DNA from: Saccoglossus kowalevskii
Lineage: Eukaryota > Hemichordata > Enteropneusta > Harrimaniidae
Reading direction: 5' to 3'
Length of the DNA stretch: 25,329 bases
NCBI RefSeq assembly: GCF_000003605.2
Contig: NW_003143300.1
Span: 199,587 to 224,915, forward strand
This document shows positions 1-11,400 of this stretch, in pieces. A program made the position numbers and the translations under genes. Under the pieces are notes generated by a model. The model was not told where the DNA came from and searched no databases. It saw only the letters and a program-made list of their open reading frames with translations. Within the stretch, counting starts at the first letter, position 1. Each line of letters begins with the position of its first letter.

Positions 1-1953
1 ATGGGAGTCAAAAATATATTTTCTTTGCGGGCGTATCACGTAATCTGAGGCTGTCATTGCTGAGCTCATCTTGATTATTTTCACTTGAAATGTTCATTGA
101 ATTATTAGAGAGGAAAAAATGAAGGTGTTATTATTAGTATCAATACTTTTATAGTAGTAATAGTACTTTCAATTAATACAAAATTCTGAAACATAAATGA
201 CAAGAACATGTAGCAGACACGTTCACTCAATTTTAGGATTTTAAACAAAACTGCCATCAATTTGATTAAATCACAAATTAACACATCCCATGGTACTGGG
301 TCGTAATATTTTAGTGACTAATCAACATAGATATGAATAAAAAATAAAATGGACACCATTGCCATGAACCTGTTACAAAGTTTGAATGAAATTGCCATAT
401 TCGTCTCCAAGAAGTGATTTCGGACATGTTTAAATATCAGAATTTAGCAAATTTGAGAGCCAAAAACGATGTGCATATACATGTATAAGTTCATCACACA
501 TAGTCTTTGTATTAAGTTTGATTTGTGATCAGTCAAAGCAGCCCAGAGAAATTACTCCAGACATACAAACACATGGATGGACGCACAAATAGGGGAATAC
601 AAATAAAATCTCCAGCTGATACTCACCAACCAAGTCAATAATTATGTACAAGAGAATATCATAAATTGTAGAACATAAGGTTCATTCTCAGAAACATAGA
701 ATGGATATACTTTGCAAAATCAGTCCCTCAACAAAAGGACTGTGGCAAAATTTCCATTTTTGTTAACAGATTCAGTTTTTCACCAGAGGACATACTATTT
801 TGAGTGACTTTTATGTCAGTAATGTTGAGATTTATCCACCTACAGTCTGTACATGTATACTATAAAACAGTGTAGTTATTGATGCTAATCTCATGCTGAA
901 TGTACAATACACATGATTTAAACTACCTAACTAATATTATGTACGTTTCACTTATAGATGTATAATATAAATATGGTGAAATCAAATTGTCAAACCATGA
1001 ATCAATTTAATGGCATTTTCAAACATTTACATATTATAATGCACATGTTATTAAATTTTAAGATTATACAGATTATCTGACAGCTTTTCATTACATTAAC
1101 ATTTTTTTGAAGCATGAACGAAAAATTATATTATATGCTGGACCTTTAAGTAATCCCTCTTACCGGTATTTGGAACCTATACACATCCCTGTTATTTACA
1201 TGAGTGCATGAGCTACTAACAGGACAAACATGGTACACGCATATTAATTTATGATAAATAAAAAATCAACAGCAAATATTCATGAAGAGTAGCAAAACAA
1301 GCTGAACACTGTAACAAGCAACTTGTCAACATAAATATTATTTTTTTTTTTGTTATTTGCGACAGAAACCTAATATTAATGAACCATTTAACATACTACA
1401 TGTACATGTATTATAAAACACACTATGTGAGAATTATTTTACTGTATTTATTATATTATATTATCTGCCTTTTTAAACAATATTATTTTTTATGCATGTC
1501 TGTGTATTTTTTTAGAGATTGAATATTCTGAAAGCCTGTGAAAATGGATACAAATAGTAGAATTATCTTAAAAATGTTGATAGAATAGGCACAGGAGTTC
1601 AATCCATGGTTTGTCACTTTAAATTTAGGGAATTACCGGTAGCACTTACAGAATAATATATTATAAAATCACGCAAGGTATGTCAACCATTTAAACAAAT
1701 CAAATAAGGAATACATGTATAATGTAACTGAACATAGACCAGACATACAACTTTGTAAACATCTTTGTAAACGCATTGTTTTAATTTGTTTTTAGCATAG
1801 TACGCTGATGAAGCATTACAAATTGATCAGACATATGCAAATGGTTGTATCATGAAACTCCACGATTTTTACCAACATCTCTCACCGTAAAGTGCAATAT
1901 CTACAGATATCTAGCTGTCAGTGATTGAGCTTGATGTGATGTAATTATTTGGG
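1..1953. other. AT-rich sequence, no gene recognised
   Basis: I see no convincing exon. The stretch holds five TACATGTA (478, 850, 1397, 1403, 1712), two TACCGGTA (1161, 1634) and a short T-run near 1340. If the minus-strand exon at 1957-2103 is real, this would include its 3' UTR. Minus-strand ATTAAA (1780-1785) and AATAAA (1446-1451) are possible polyadenylation signals. Confidence 0.5.
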
Positions 1954-2103
1954 TTAGAGACTCCCAGGACTGACATACAGTGTGTACATCCCAGGTCGGT
2001 TGATGTTCATTTGTGGGAAAGCGTACTGTGTTGCACTCATAGTTACTGGCTGACGATCTGCTTGTACAAACGATGGGTGGTACAATTCAACCATTTCCCC
2101 ATG
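1954..2103 (-). CDS. Candidate last coding exon of an unidentified minus-strand gene
   Basis: On the minus strand the frame ending at TAA (1954-1956) gives a protein-like sequence of about 49 residues. It starts near KHGEMVELYH, contains PSFVQADRQPVTMSA and NINRPGMYTLY, and ends in SPGSL. The composition is balanced, with many Pro, Met and Tyr, and GC is higher than in the flanks. I do not recognise the family. The open frame continues to 2199 but becomes less protein-like upstream of 2103. Possible acceptors read on the minus strand are the AG at 2104-2105 or 2108-2109, but neither has a strong pyrimidine tract. It could be a real terminal exon, a pseudogene fragment, or chance. Confidence 0.4.
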   Translation of the reverse strand, partial: HGEMVELYHPSFVQADRQPVTMSATQYAFPQMNINRPGMYTLYVSPGSL

Positions 2104-2199
2104 CTTGCTTATGTAGAATATGTAGAATCTAATATTAGACACTCTCCAGAACGATGTATGATATATCTTCTGAGCATGCATTGTAGATTCAAATGACAA

Positions 2200-2880
2200 A
2201 TATTTTACTCAAAAGATATGCATACTTTAGCACATTTATCCATAAAACATGTTCTCTGAATATCACACAGACAATATATATTGAATTCAAGTTTAGGTAA
2301 TTTCAGTCATTTTCCCATCCCTGCAGTTTATTTTCTAAGCAAACATCCCTCACATTAGCACATGTATCTGGGTAGTATAGGCCATCCCCTTGGTCAAACA
2401 CTATATAATGAAGGAACGCTTCCAGGCATTCATACACTATGTATCCCCAAACGATGGGAATAAAAAGTAATGTATTGTCATGGTAACATGTTACAGAACC
2501 GGTGAATGTGATTCAAAAGAGCACTGAATACATGGAGCTTCAATTCACTTGACTGTGAACATTAAGTTTGGGTAGTGCTTTTGGGTAATAATCTTTTATA
2601 TAAGATCCCACTCTGAGATATAGTTTCAATAAAGATTATTATTATTATTATGTAGATGAATATGTCATGTACATATGATTACGAATCAAACAGATATATA
2701 ATCAGAAAATGTTCATACCAAGGCACCATGACCAAATTGCATTATACAAGCATATAGCAACAAAAACAATTTGTCAGTCTGTAGTATTTGTAAACTATAT
2801 TTTGAGATAAAAAGAAAAATAAGATAAAGGGCTTTTAATTTTCTTTTTAATTTAGGAATGGTGTCCACCTTCCCAGTTCT
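2200..2880. other. AT-rich sequence, no gene recognised
   Basis: Nothing coding is visible. It includes an ATT microsatellite at about 2634-2650, shortly after an ATAAAG word. Confidence 0.5.
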
Positions 2881-2992
2881 TTATTTGTAATGCATCTTTT
2901 CATGGATACGTACTACATCACATTTGTATTCATCTGATAAAGTAAAAAAATTATGAATAGTAAAGTGGTCTACTTGTTTCAGTAATTGTTTC
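2881..2992 (-). CDS. Weak coding-exon candidate (minus strand)
   Basis: On the minus strand a good acceptor (TTCCTTTTCACAAG then TTGCTGCAG) ends at 2993. The following frame reads KQLLKQVDHFTIHNFFTLSD and then EYKCDVVRIHEKMHYK, stopping at TAA 2881-2883. A donor-like GTATCC lies within it. The opposite strand is also open here after CCTGCAG (QLVKRKLGTIKQALKSMKS), so strand and reality are both uncertain. No family recognised. Confidence 0.22.
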
Positions 2993-3387
2993 CTGCAGCA
3001 ACTTGTGAAAAGGAAACTCGGCACTATAAAGCAGGCACTGAAAAGCATGAAATCCATTATCTCAACTATAATAAAGAAAATGTGGACTTGAAAACTGTCA
3101 TATTGAAATAAATGACAGCACATTATGAGAGGTTTTAATAGGATACATCGGTAGTTTTTTTACTAGCATAATACAAATAATTAATATTTCATTAAAAAGT
3201 ACAAAGCTGCTGAAGGACACTTTCAGAATCTAGAAATAGATAAGCAAAGTTCAACTACATATTTTTTGTCATTTTACAAACAGAACATGAGGACCACTAT
3301 ATAGCACATTACATCTAGAATAATTCAAATATAATTATCTAATTAAAATATTATTAACATTTTTTCGTTGTCAAATGAACAACTAAG

Positions 3388-3486
3388 TGGGATGGCAACC
3401 TGGAAAGTACACTGGATGTGGCTTTTGATGTAAAATACAACATGGATGGAAAGAAGGTGTTGAATTTGGAAGCAGAACTCCCATAA
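3388..3486 (+). CDS. Weak terminal-exon candidate (plus strand)
   Basis: After ACTAAG (AG at 3386-3387, with a T-rich stretch upstream) a frame reads WDGNLESTLDVAFDVKYNMD, then GKKVLNLEAELP, then TAA at 3484-3486. AATAAA follows at 3512-3517. The composition is strikingly protein-like and reminds me loosely of beta-strand repeats in large lipid-transfer proteins, but I cannot place it. The minus strand is also open here from an ATG. It may be a fragment of a gene or repeat. Confidence 0.22.
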   Translation, partial: WDGNLESTLDVAFDVKYNMDGKKVLNLEAELP

Positions 3487-3563
3487 TTACAAAATATTTA
3501 GGAAACTGTCAAATAAAAAAGTCTAGACAAGTAAGCAAGTCGAAAGTCAGAGATAAAAAAGTA

Positions 3564-3564
<1 letters not shown>

Positions 3565-3638
<74 letters not shown>
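3565..3638 (+). repeat. AGT microsatellite, about 24.7 units
   Basis: An uninterrupted AGT run of 74 bases. On the minus strand it reads as a poly-tyrosine frame, which is not a gene. Confidence 0.98.
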
Positions 3639-4033
3639 CCTTGCTGAAAAATGATTGAAACAAAAATGTTAAGGTGAACATTCAGAAAGAAATGAATGTT
3701 ATAGTGGCGAGTGGTATAGAGAGCCAAGTAGACTCCCTGACAACTACAACTACATGTACCAGTAAAGCTAGAAGACCGGAGAAAACTTTAAGAGCATCTG
3801 GTTTGTGGGCTCCCCCTATTTTGACCCCTGTGCAATATGGACTTATTTCATCAAATTGATGTGCCATAGTTCAGAACATTGAATTCCAAGCGCAACTTCT
3901 GATGGTACATAATGCATTTGTCAAGCTAGAAAGGTAGTTCAACTTTATTTCGGGCTTCATATTTTTATTTTGAAAATTTTCAGAGAACTTAAATTGGTAC
4001 TCAAACACAAATGCATTTTAAACAGGTTTTAAA

Positions 4034-4065
<32 letters not shown>

Positions 4066-6006
4066 CATTCATTCATTCATGAATGCTCTGTAATTCATTC
4101 TGAATTTCTGAAAATTGCATTACTTCCTCAGTTCATTCAGAATGTCTATTCTGTATGTACTACATACATGTAGTTCTTCATCATTCAGTTTATTATTAGG
4201 TTTTAAACACACAGATGTTCCATATTTATGTCTGTTTGCTCAGACTTTCTTAATAGAACAAACACAAAGCAACCAGACATTCTGTTGCAATGCTCTGAAT
4301 CATGAATATGAAATTTGTAATTGTGTACACATAGGGATAGTCCATATTTCACGCTTCACCAGACTATTTCCAACTTAGGCTAGTCAGATGTATTAAAAAT
4401 TGGCAAAAAGTTGTCTGATTGCATGGATTTCAACTCTAAATTTAGCTATATTATCATGGTATTCATTGCACAATGAAACAGACTGATACAATGTATCATC
4501 AAAAAGATTTGCTTTCCTTAACTGGTGATGTTGTAAGGAATAATTCATGGGACAGTTCATCCTTGAATGATCGAATGATATTAAAAGCAGTACATTCTTA
4601 TCTGCTATTACAATAGCAAAGTCGGTATGGAGAAGATCAAATTAAATCTTGCAATCTGGCCTATAAAAGTCAATGTATAATCTCATCACAGATTGCAGAT
4701 GGTAGCATGCATATGAAGAATGCTAGACAACTTCTTCCTCATGCCATCAAGTATCATGCTAAATCCAGAGTTATGGGAACCAGAACTAAAAAATTGGTGA
4801 AGTTCACTGAAGTAGACATGGATTATTTAATACCTTTGTTTTTAGGAGAAAGAAGTACTGTACCTTGATGTTGAGGAAGGAGACAATATAGATGGTTGTT
4901 GTGGGAGTTATGAAAGTATGAGTGGTGATGGCAGACTTTGGTAGTGTGAGAATTCATTAAACATGAAGTTCAAAGGATCCTCTAACTGCAAGTGTGTGTA
5001 GATGTAGATTCATAGACTTGGCCAAAATTTATCAATGTCAACAACACTGAGAAAGTGTCCCACAGTTTACAGTGGGTATGTGGCATTACCCTTCCTGGAT
5101 CAAACACTTTGTACAAACTATACCACGGCACTGTTACACATGCATTGTGCTATACATAAGAGCGATTTGAAGCATGTGCACTGCGTACACAGTATGCTAA
5201 CAACTTTAATGAGGTTATGACATAGACATAGCTCAAGAATAGTATTTTAAGGTGCAAATGTTAATAGAAATCATTTATTATGAAACACTGGAAGCACATA
5301 TTTTCACCTGTCTATTTGTATTAGAAGACTATACACGTTTTCTACCATACTAATCTGGTAACAAGTGTCGCTGCTCCCTAAGTCTACCTTTGCGAGCCAC
5401 TGAGATTTCGAAACTATACATCGCCACCAGTGACTGTTCGACGGTTTGCATTCATTCAGCATCAGACCATATATACATGTACCATAGCTGCACTTCTCTA
5501 CATCGTCATGTCATACTAGTAAGAATCAGTGTTCTCCTAAATTCACCACTGAGGCCTGATTTTGGTTTGTGTCAAGAGTTCAAGCAGCAAACCTTGGCCC
5601 GAGTTTCAGCCCGTGCAAGTATTGGGACTGAAATCAAGTTTATTATGGCATGTGCTGACTCTGAGCTGCAAAATATGCCATGTAGACATTGTGAATATAT
5701 TTACAACAGCTTTACTATTCATTTCAGTCATTCATTGAATGATAATGTTTATTTAAATGTTGCTATACGACAGTAAGTTATTATCAACATTTCTATTGCT
5801 TTAAATGTTACTGAAGTTGTTTTGCTACAATAAAGGTTGTTCTGATACATTCGTAACGCACCTTGACTACAAGTCATTGTTTGGTTTGTGGCTCAGACAA
5901 GCAATAATTAAAAATTACATCTGCAGACCTAGCAATAGTTGAAAGCCAACTGACAGCATGCACTCGGTCCAATGTTAATTAGAGTACCAGTACCTTTAAA
6001 TAACAA
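3639..6006. other. AT-rich sequence, no gene recognised
   Basis: It contains three TACATGTA (3751, 4165, 5474) and a slightly GC-richer stretch at about 5380-5700. An open frame at 5390-5776 in that stretch shows no domain and no splice context. I see nothing else. Confidence 0.5.
4036..4080 (+). repeat. ATTT microsatellite passing into ATTC repeat
   Basis: About seven ATTT units followed by four ATTC units, a compound tetranucleotide microsatellite. Confidence 0.9.
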
Positions 6007-6027
6007 ACAACATGGCGGCCATGTTGT
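6007..6027. promoter_or_regulatory. 21-bp palindrome with ATGGC cores
   Basis: ACAACATGGC, a central G and GCCATGTTGT are perfect inverted arms. Each arm carries an ATGGC core as found in YY1-type sites, arranged head to head. No gene start is visible nearby, so regulation is only a guess. Confidence 0.45.
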
Positions 6028-6546
6028 CTAAAATGACGCAACACCTTTCAGATGATAGCAGATTTCCAAATGTTCAGCATTTCAAAACCACTGAATGGCC
6101 CATCGTGAAGCGATAGTAATAGTACATCATTAATAGACTAAAACAACAGAAACTACAATACATTTTTTATGTCCCACTTTGTGTACAATTACATGTATTC
6201 AAAATCACTAGAAATCAATGATTTGTTCTGGTCAGCTTTAGTGACCATGTTACTGATATCTGCTCCACACACAGCAATAATTCAGCACCAGGTACATCAG
6301 ATGTGTACACATATAATGTGTAGAAAATAGAAAGCACAACTATGTTAAATTTAAATATAAAAGGCATTCTTCTAATAGTGTTGCTCAGCAGAGATGGTAG
6401 ATATAGAAGTGAAAAGTCAATGCTTTATTTATATATTCACAGGATGTACCACTATATACATATAGATATACAAAGCACATTCACAATTAAACAGGGGAAT
6501 TCAACAGAAGTTGTCAGTGACATGACAGAGTTTCACTTGAAGCATG

Positions 6547-7299
6547 CTCTAACCATGGAACTATAAACCCCAGGAAGAACAACCCCTTCGTTTCCTTTGA
6601 ACTATGATACTTGCCGCGATGTCGAATGTTTATTTTGACTGTTTATTTTGTCGCATTAAAAAATAAGCCGATTTATGCAAATGAACGTTTATCTCAGACT
6701 ATCGGTCATTTTCGGAGTCAATCGGGCGACTTCGGGAGATCACGTGATTGAGTTGTTTCGGTTATAGCATAAAAAAACAATGGCGCCAAGACAAAAACAC
6801 TGATAAATGAGCGACATTCAATGGGGAAAAAAAAACACATTGCCACTTCTGGCGATCGAAGGGAAGCACGGAATAAGTCGGGATATCTTGACAACAAACA
6901 GCATACCAAACCTCATGTTTCGCAAACTTTCGCAACCTTATTTTTTCGAGGGTTGAAAAAAACAAGAAGTAATCTAAAAACGACATTGATAATTATGAAA
7001 ACTCGCTAAAACTCTGACCTGTTGCATGATTTCTGGTACACTGAAGGTCACCCTGCAGACCGACTTGTTTGCGCATACGTAGTGAACGAAATATTTTACT
7101 GCGCAGATATGAAAATTTTTTTTCAAGTTTTTCGTTTCCAGCAAAGCGGTTGATACAGGTGTATCGGCGGCAACTAACATGGAGTATGACTAATGTTGTG
7201 GAAACAAATGCGAAAAGCACTGTAAGATAAACTAAGACAAAGGTTTTAATCCTCTTAGTTTTGTTGTTCTTCCTTGGGTTTATAGTTCCATGCTCTAAC
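6547..7299. mobile_element. 739-bp non-autonomous DNA transposon-like element with 30-bp TIRs
   Basis: The 30 bases at 6554-6583 (starting CATGGAACTATAAACCC) recur inverted at 7263-7292 with one mismatch. Outside both ends lies CTCTAAC (6547-6553 and 7293-7299), a 7-bp target duplication. Allowing one base of asymmetry it becomes 8 bp (GCTCTAAC). TIRs of about 30 bp beginning CATG with 7-8-bp duplications recall P-superfamily elements, although other superfamilies are possible. The interior is CpG-richer than the flanks, with CACGTG, GGCGCC and TGCGCA words. It encodes no transposase that I can see, so the unit is non-autonomous. Confidence 0.8.
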
Positions 7300-7600
7300 A
7301 TATGCTAGTATTACACTATTATTGTAGTGTTTCCTTATCACAATAGAATATACATACAATGCACAATAATCTTGTTATTTTAACCAAACTACATTGTAAC
7401 ACATAATATATTGAGCCACAACTGTTTTTGTGTATGTTACATTCCCGCAAAATGTAATTTCATAAAAGTGTATCTATAAATACATTATTTTTTTTTAAAT
7501 GTTAGCATCATCCAAGTTTTACAAAAATTATACCAAGGTTTAAACATGTCAGGTTTGTTTGCTTAATCAGTTATGGAACAATGGACAACATTTTTTGGAT

Positions 7601-8459
7601 TTAAAGTGCCTGTGCAATGCCCACCCTCATGTTTCCCATTTTAGATCTGTGTCCCACTGAAAATGGTAGTTATTGATTTTTTTGCTGAAAATGATTACTC
7701 GTATCCAAGTAAATTTGGGATATTTCTCGTGTTGTAGCCACGCCCACCTATCATGAAACAGCCGTCTGTTTCCGGATTTTCCGGCTGTCATTTATTTAGT
7801 AACTGTGATTTGTCATTTTTTTTAATTATTTTATAGTGATCACTATAGTCTAATGTTTAGAATGTCAAAATATGTTCTCTTTTATTTTAATTTTGAAAGT
7901 TTTACTCAGACGATTGATGAAATAAAACAGTGTAGTGACGTGCCTAGTAACCTGCTAAATAACGAGATAATTCCGACGTCAAATTCTATTTTGTCCAGCA
8001 ACAGTGTACAAATGTGCGCCGGTGTCGGTGACGATCACGGTGACCAGCTACACCAGAACGGACATATTTCGCATCTAACTCAACCCCATGCAACAGAAAT
8101 TGATACTATGTGTTCATTATGGTCCATTCTTCCTTGACGAACAAGTACATAAGTGACAATATAGTCAAAGACGAGGAAACTGCACAAGAAATTTGCCTTA
8201 TTTACACGTATCGGCAATGCAAGCTGCCATGCGACTTCCCCTTCTGACGTCACAAGGGGAATTTCTGTATGCAAATGAGAAGCAAATGAGAAGCCTCATT
8301 TTAAAATACACAAAAATAAAGTTGCCGTAGACTAATTAAAAACATATTTTTTCACTTAAAAAAAATAATTCATGCTTAGAAACATAAAAATTAATAATAT
8401 TTATGTATCAATTGATAATTTTAGGCGTGAAAATAGCAGCCATTTCACAGGCACTTTAA
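7601..8459. mobile_element. TTAA-bounded non-autonomous element (851-bp core)
   Basis: TTAAAGTGCCTGTG at 7601-7614 recurs inverted at 8446-8459, and most of the next seven bases also match. If TTAA is the target duplication, the element runs from 7605 to 8455 and begins AGTGCCTGTG. TTAA duplications are typical of piggyBac and Kolobok elements; the ends do not start CCC, so Kolobok-like is the better guess. It contains TGACGTCA (about 8245), a doubled GCAAATGAGAA (about 8271-8292) and an open frame. Confidence 0.65.
7853..8137 (+). CDS. Small ORF inside the TTAA element (94 residues, unknown)
   Basis: An ATG-started frame with protein-like composition (stretches such as IDEIKQCSDVPSNLL and NSVQMCAGVGDDHGDQL). 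I recognise no domain and no catalytic residues of a transposase. It could be a decayed piece of the parent element's protein, a captured exon, or chance. An overlapping minus frame at 8080-8274 is also open. Confidence 0.2.
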   Translation: MFRMSKYVLFYFNFESFTQTIDEIKQCSDVPSNLLNNEIIPTSNSILSSNSVQMCAGVGDDHGDQLHQNGHISHLTQPHATEIDTMCSLWSILP

Positions 8460-11400
8460 TGGGAGCCATATCTCACACATTTGTATCTTGACGACCACCT
8501 CCCTTTAAGGATGAAAACCTAATTTGTACAAACAAATACAGCAATATTCAACTGTTTCAAAGGGAATAAACTTGATACACTCAAATTTTCCACATGATAA
8601 ATAAGTGAGCACATCAGGAGAGAGCTTCATGTTCAGTTAACAGAAGCCTTCTACTGTTTGACCAAAAACAATAGATTGTCTTTGGTTTGACATTGTGTAA
8701 TATTGACATTTAAAATTATGCAAGACAGAGACAGCAAATAATGGATGACATTAATTATTAACTGTCAAGCAATTGCCAATAATACTAAATTTTAAAATTT
8801 ATTTCACTTCAGGTTCTAATAATGAGCAACAGCAGTTTTATACACAAAATTTGTGTAACATCTATTGTCATTTTAATAATTGTACATCAAAGTAACACAA
8901 AGGAATTACTAAGAACTGTACATACAGAATTCAACTGGATGCAAATATTGTGGGCAAATGACCACCATTCAGCCATCTTGAATTTAAATCATAAAATGAA
9001 TAGATGTTCATGAAGTTTGTATATTGGATGTGGATGCAAGAAGATCAATCCAAAAGACCCTATATTCGCGCTGGCTTCCAACAAGAACTAATAACTGATC
9101 ATCCCCATTGGGGTTATGTGAGGTTGAGGAAGGTTATTTTGCAAATATTTCATACCTATTTATGGACTCGCAACATTTTTAACAAATTGCACATTTTACA
9201 AATTCTATTACATTATGCAACCATCTTTATTTTTCTATTCATCAATGAAAAATTTTCACCGAACCCTAGAACTCACTGGCAAGTTTTCAAATGAGAAACC
9301 CCTCATGATATCAATGTTAAAACTTTACTGCACTACTCTAAACAGCCCTTTCATTACAGAAAGCATTGGTTGCAATTCAATTAATAATGAACAATCTTCT
9401 ATGTCATCAAGGCTCTAGAGTACCACTAATCAATTTCTTTAAGAGTCTATTAAAATATACACCACAAGCACCACTAATTTATTCTACTTGGCAATACGCC
9501 TGAATAAAACAACGATGTGAGCAGTCTAAATACCAGCACTTAATATGGCATATATTTTGGGTCAGCATGAGGTATTACCATACCTTGCTTTTCACAGTTG
9601 CATTTATAAACTTTCAGGTAGTTGTAAACATATCACAAATATGCAAGGGGTTGTATGCAACATGGTTACTAAAAATGATATATATATATAAGTATACATT
9701 GTATATAGTACCGGTATATGCAACTAATACATGGCTTAAAGTTGAAACATAAAGGCCAATGGTTTGATGCTATTTAAAATAGTGTAAAATATGTCTTTTT
9801 AGCTAACTTGTTATTTTAGCTAATCTGTAATTTCACTAACTCAAGATGTAGCTAATTTTAGCACTTTAGCTAAAATTCAATAAATTTGTGCATTGAACCA
9901 AATTCACTAAAATGACACATTTTACAGTAGTCAGATACATGTATTTATTTTACAGTTTCAATTAGTCGCAGGTTGTTCACTAATATTTTGAGTACATGTA
10001 GAAGCACATTACGTACAGAAAGAAACTATTCATTGAATTTTTAGGATTTCAAGGTAGCCAAAAAATTATTGAAAGCTTCAAAATTCAAACCTAGCAAATA
10101 ATTGCATAACATAATAGACAAGATGTACAACAGCAGGGATCAAAATTCAGGGAGGTGATTGGCTAGATGCTTCACATTAATGCCTTTGATGCCCTTTAAA
10201 ATAATTAAATATTTTCTTCACAATTATTGAAATTTTTACCTTTAAATTGGGTGACCCCAGAATACAGAAGATCAAGTCTTGAATTATGATTATGATTTTT
10301 GTATCTTTCAAAGATGTACTAAATATCCAGTAATTAGAATTATATTTTCAGATATTTTATATTCTCAAGTTTTAGTTTATTCTTAAAATCTCACTCAAAC
10401 CAACATTCATCACAATCACTCCTGTGGTTCTAAGGTGCCATAACTGACGTAGCAGTCTCTCGATCCAACATTATGGGAAACTGACTTGATGTACATGTAC
10501 TCATAATGTTCTAATGAGCAATATGATTTAGCTGATTTGCGAAAAGAAAGTTCCAGCAATCATACTGTGTAAAGATGACAGGAACTGCACAAACAGAACA
10601 GAATGCTTTACTCTCCCCTAAGACAGACACTAGTCAGACACATTAACCATTATGCTAAGTCATCAAGGTATATTTGTTTGACAGTGTGATTTCAGTGCAC
10701 GTCTTTCTACTTGATTGCATACCCTTACATAATCCACTCTTGATATCCTAATTACAGTGAGATCCTACTCATATAATCATGTGTCATACAGTTATAACAA
10801 GTATTTTTAAGACATTACATTCTTAGAAAACACATGTACTTTAATGTGGCACTGCCTAACATGTTAAAATAACAAATACCAAAAGATTAAATAAAGGAAA
10901 AATGCATAAATTTCCTTAAAATGCACTTGTATATCTACGAAAATGCAAATACATGTTCAACGCATGACAGTTAGAATTTACTTGTAACTGCTAAATTATA
11001 AACCATACAATTTGGCCAAATCAAGATAAATTAGCAGTTTAATCATAAAACATGATATGGTGAATAGTTATGTACTATACTACAGTATATAACTAGGAAG
11101 AGATGAGTGACGGATATTTGTCAAATTTAGATACACATTACCGATACTTTAATAATGCAGCAACATGGTGGAATTCCCATGATACATTCTCTAGCGATAA
11201 CTAGAGATATATATGGATAATTTATTATTTTATTTTTCCTATTCAGCACCATTGTTGTGTTGACTTCCTCTCTAAGCAAATGCTATTCTTTTTAGTATTA
11301 TAAAGCACACCCATTGTGATAATGGAATGTCCAGCTGCAGGGTTAGTGAAGATAAAAGCTCATCAGTGTCTCACTATTGAAAGTATCGATGTCAAAAACT

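Noticed and set aside
3509-3727. 72-codon minus-strand ORF with a poly-tyrosine run
   Set aside because: It is only the reverse reading of the AGT microsatellite.
5390-5776. 128-codon ORF on the plus strand
   Set aside because: Composition rich in His, Cys, Ser and Tyr, no domain, no splice context and AT-rich surroundings; probably chance.
9004-9294. 96-codon ORF on the plus strand
   Set aside because: Only a short stretch looks protein-like; the rest is low-complexity Phe/Leu/Ile from AT-rich DNA.
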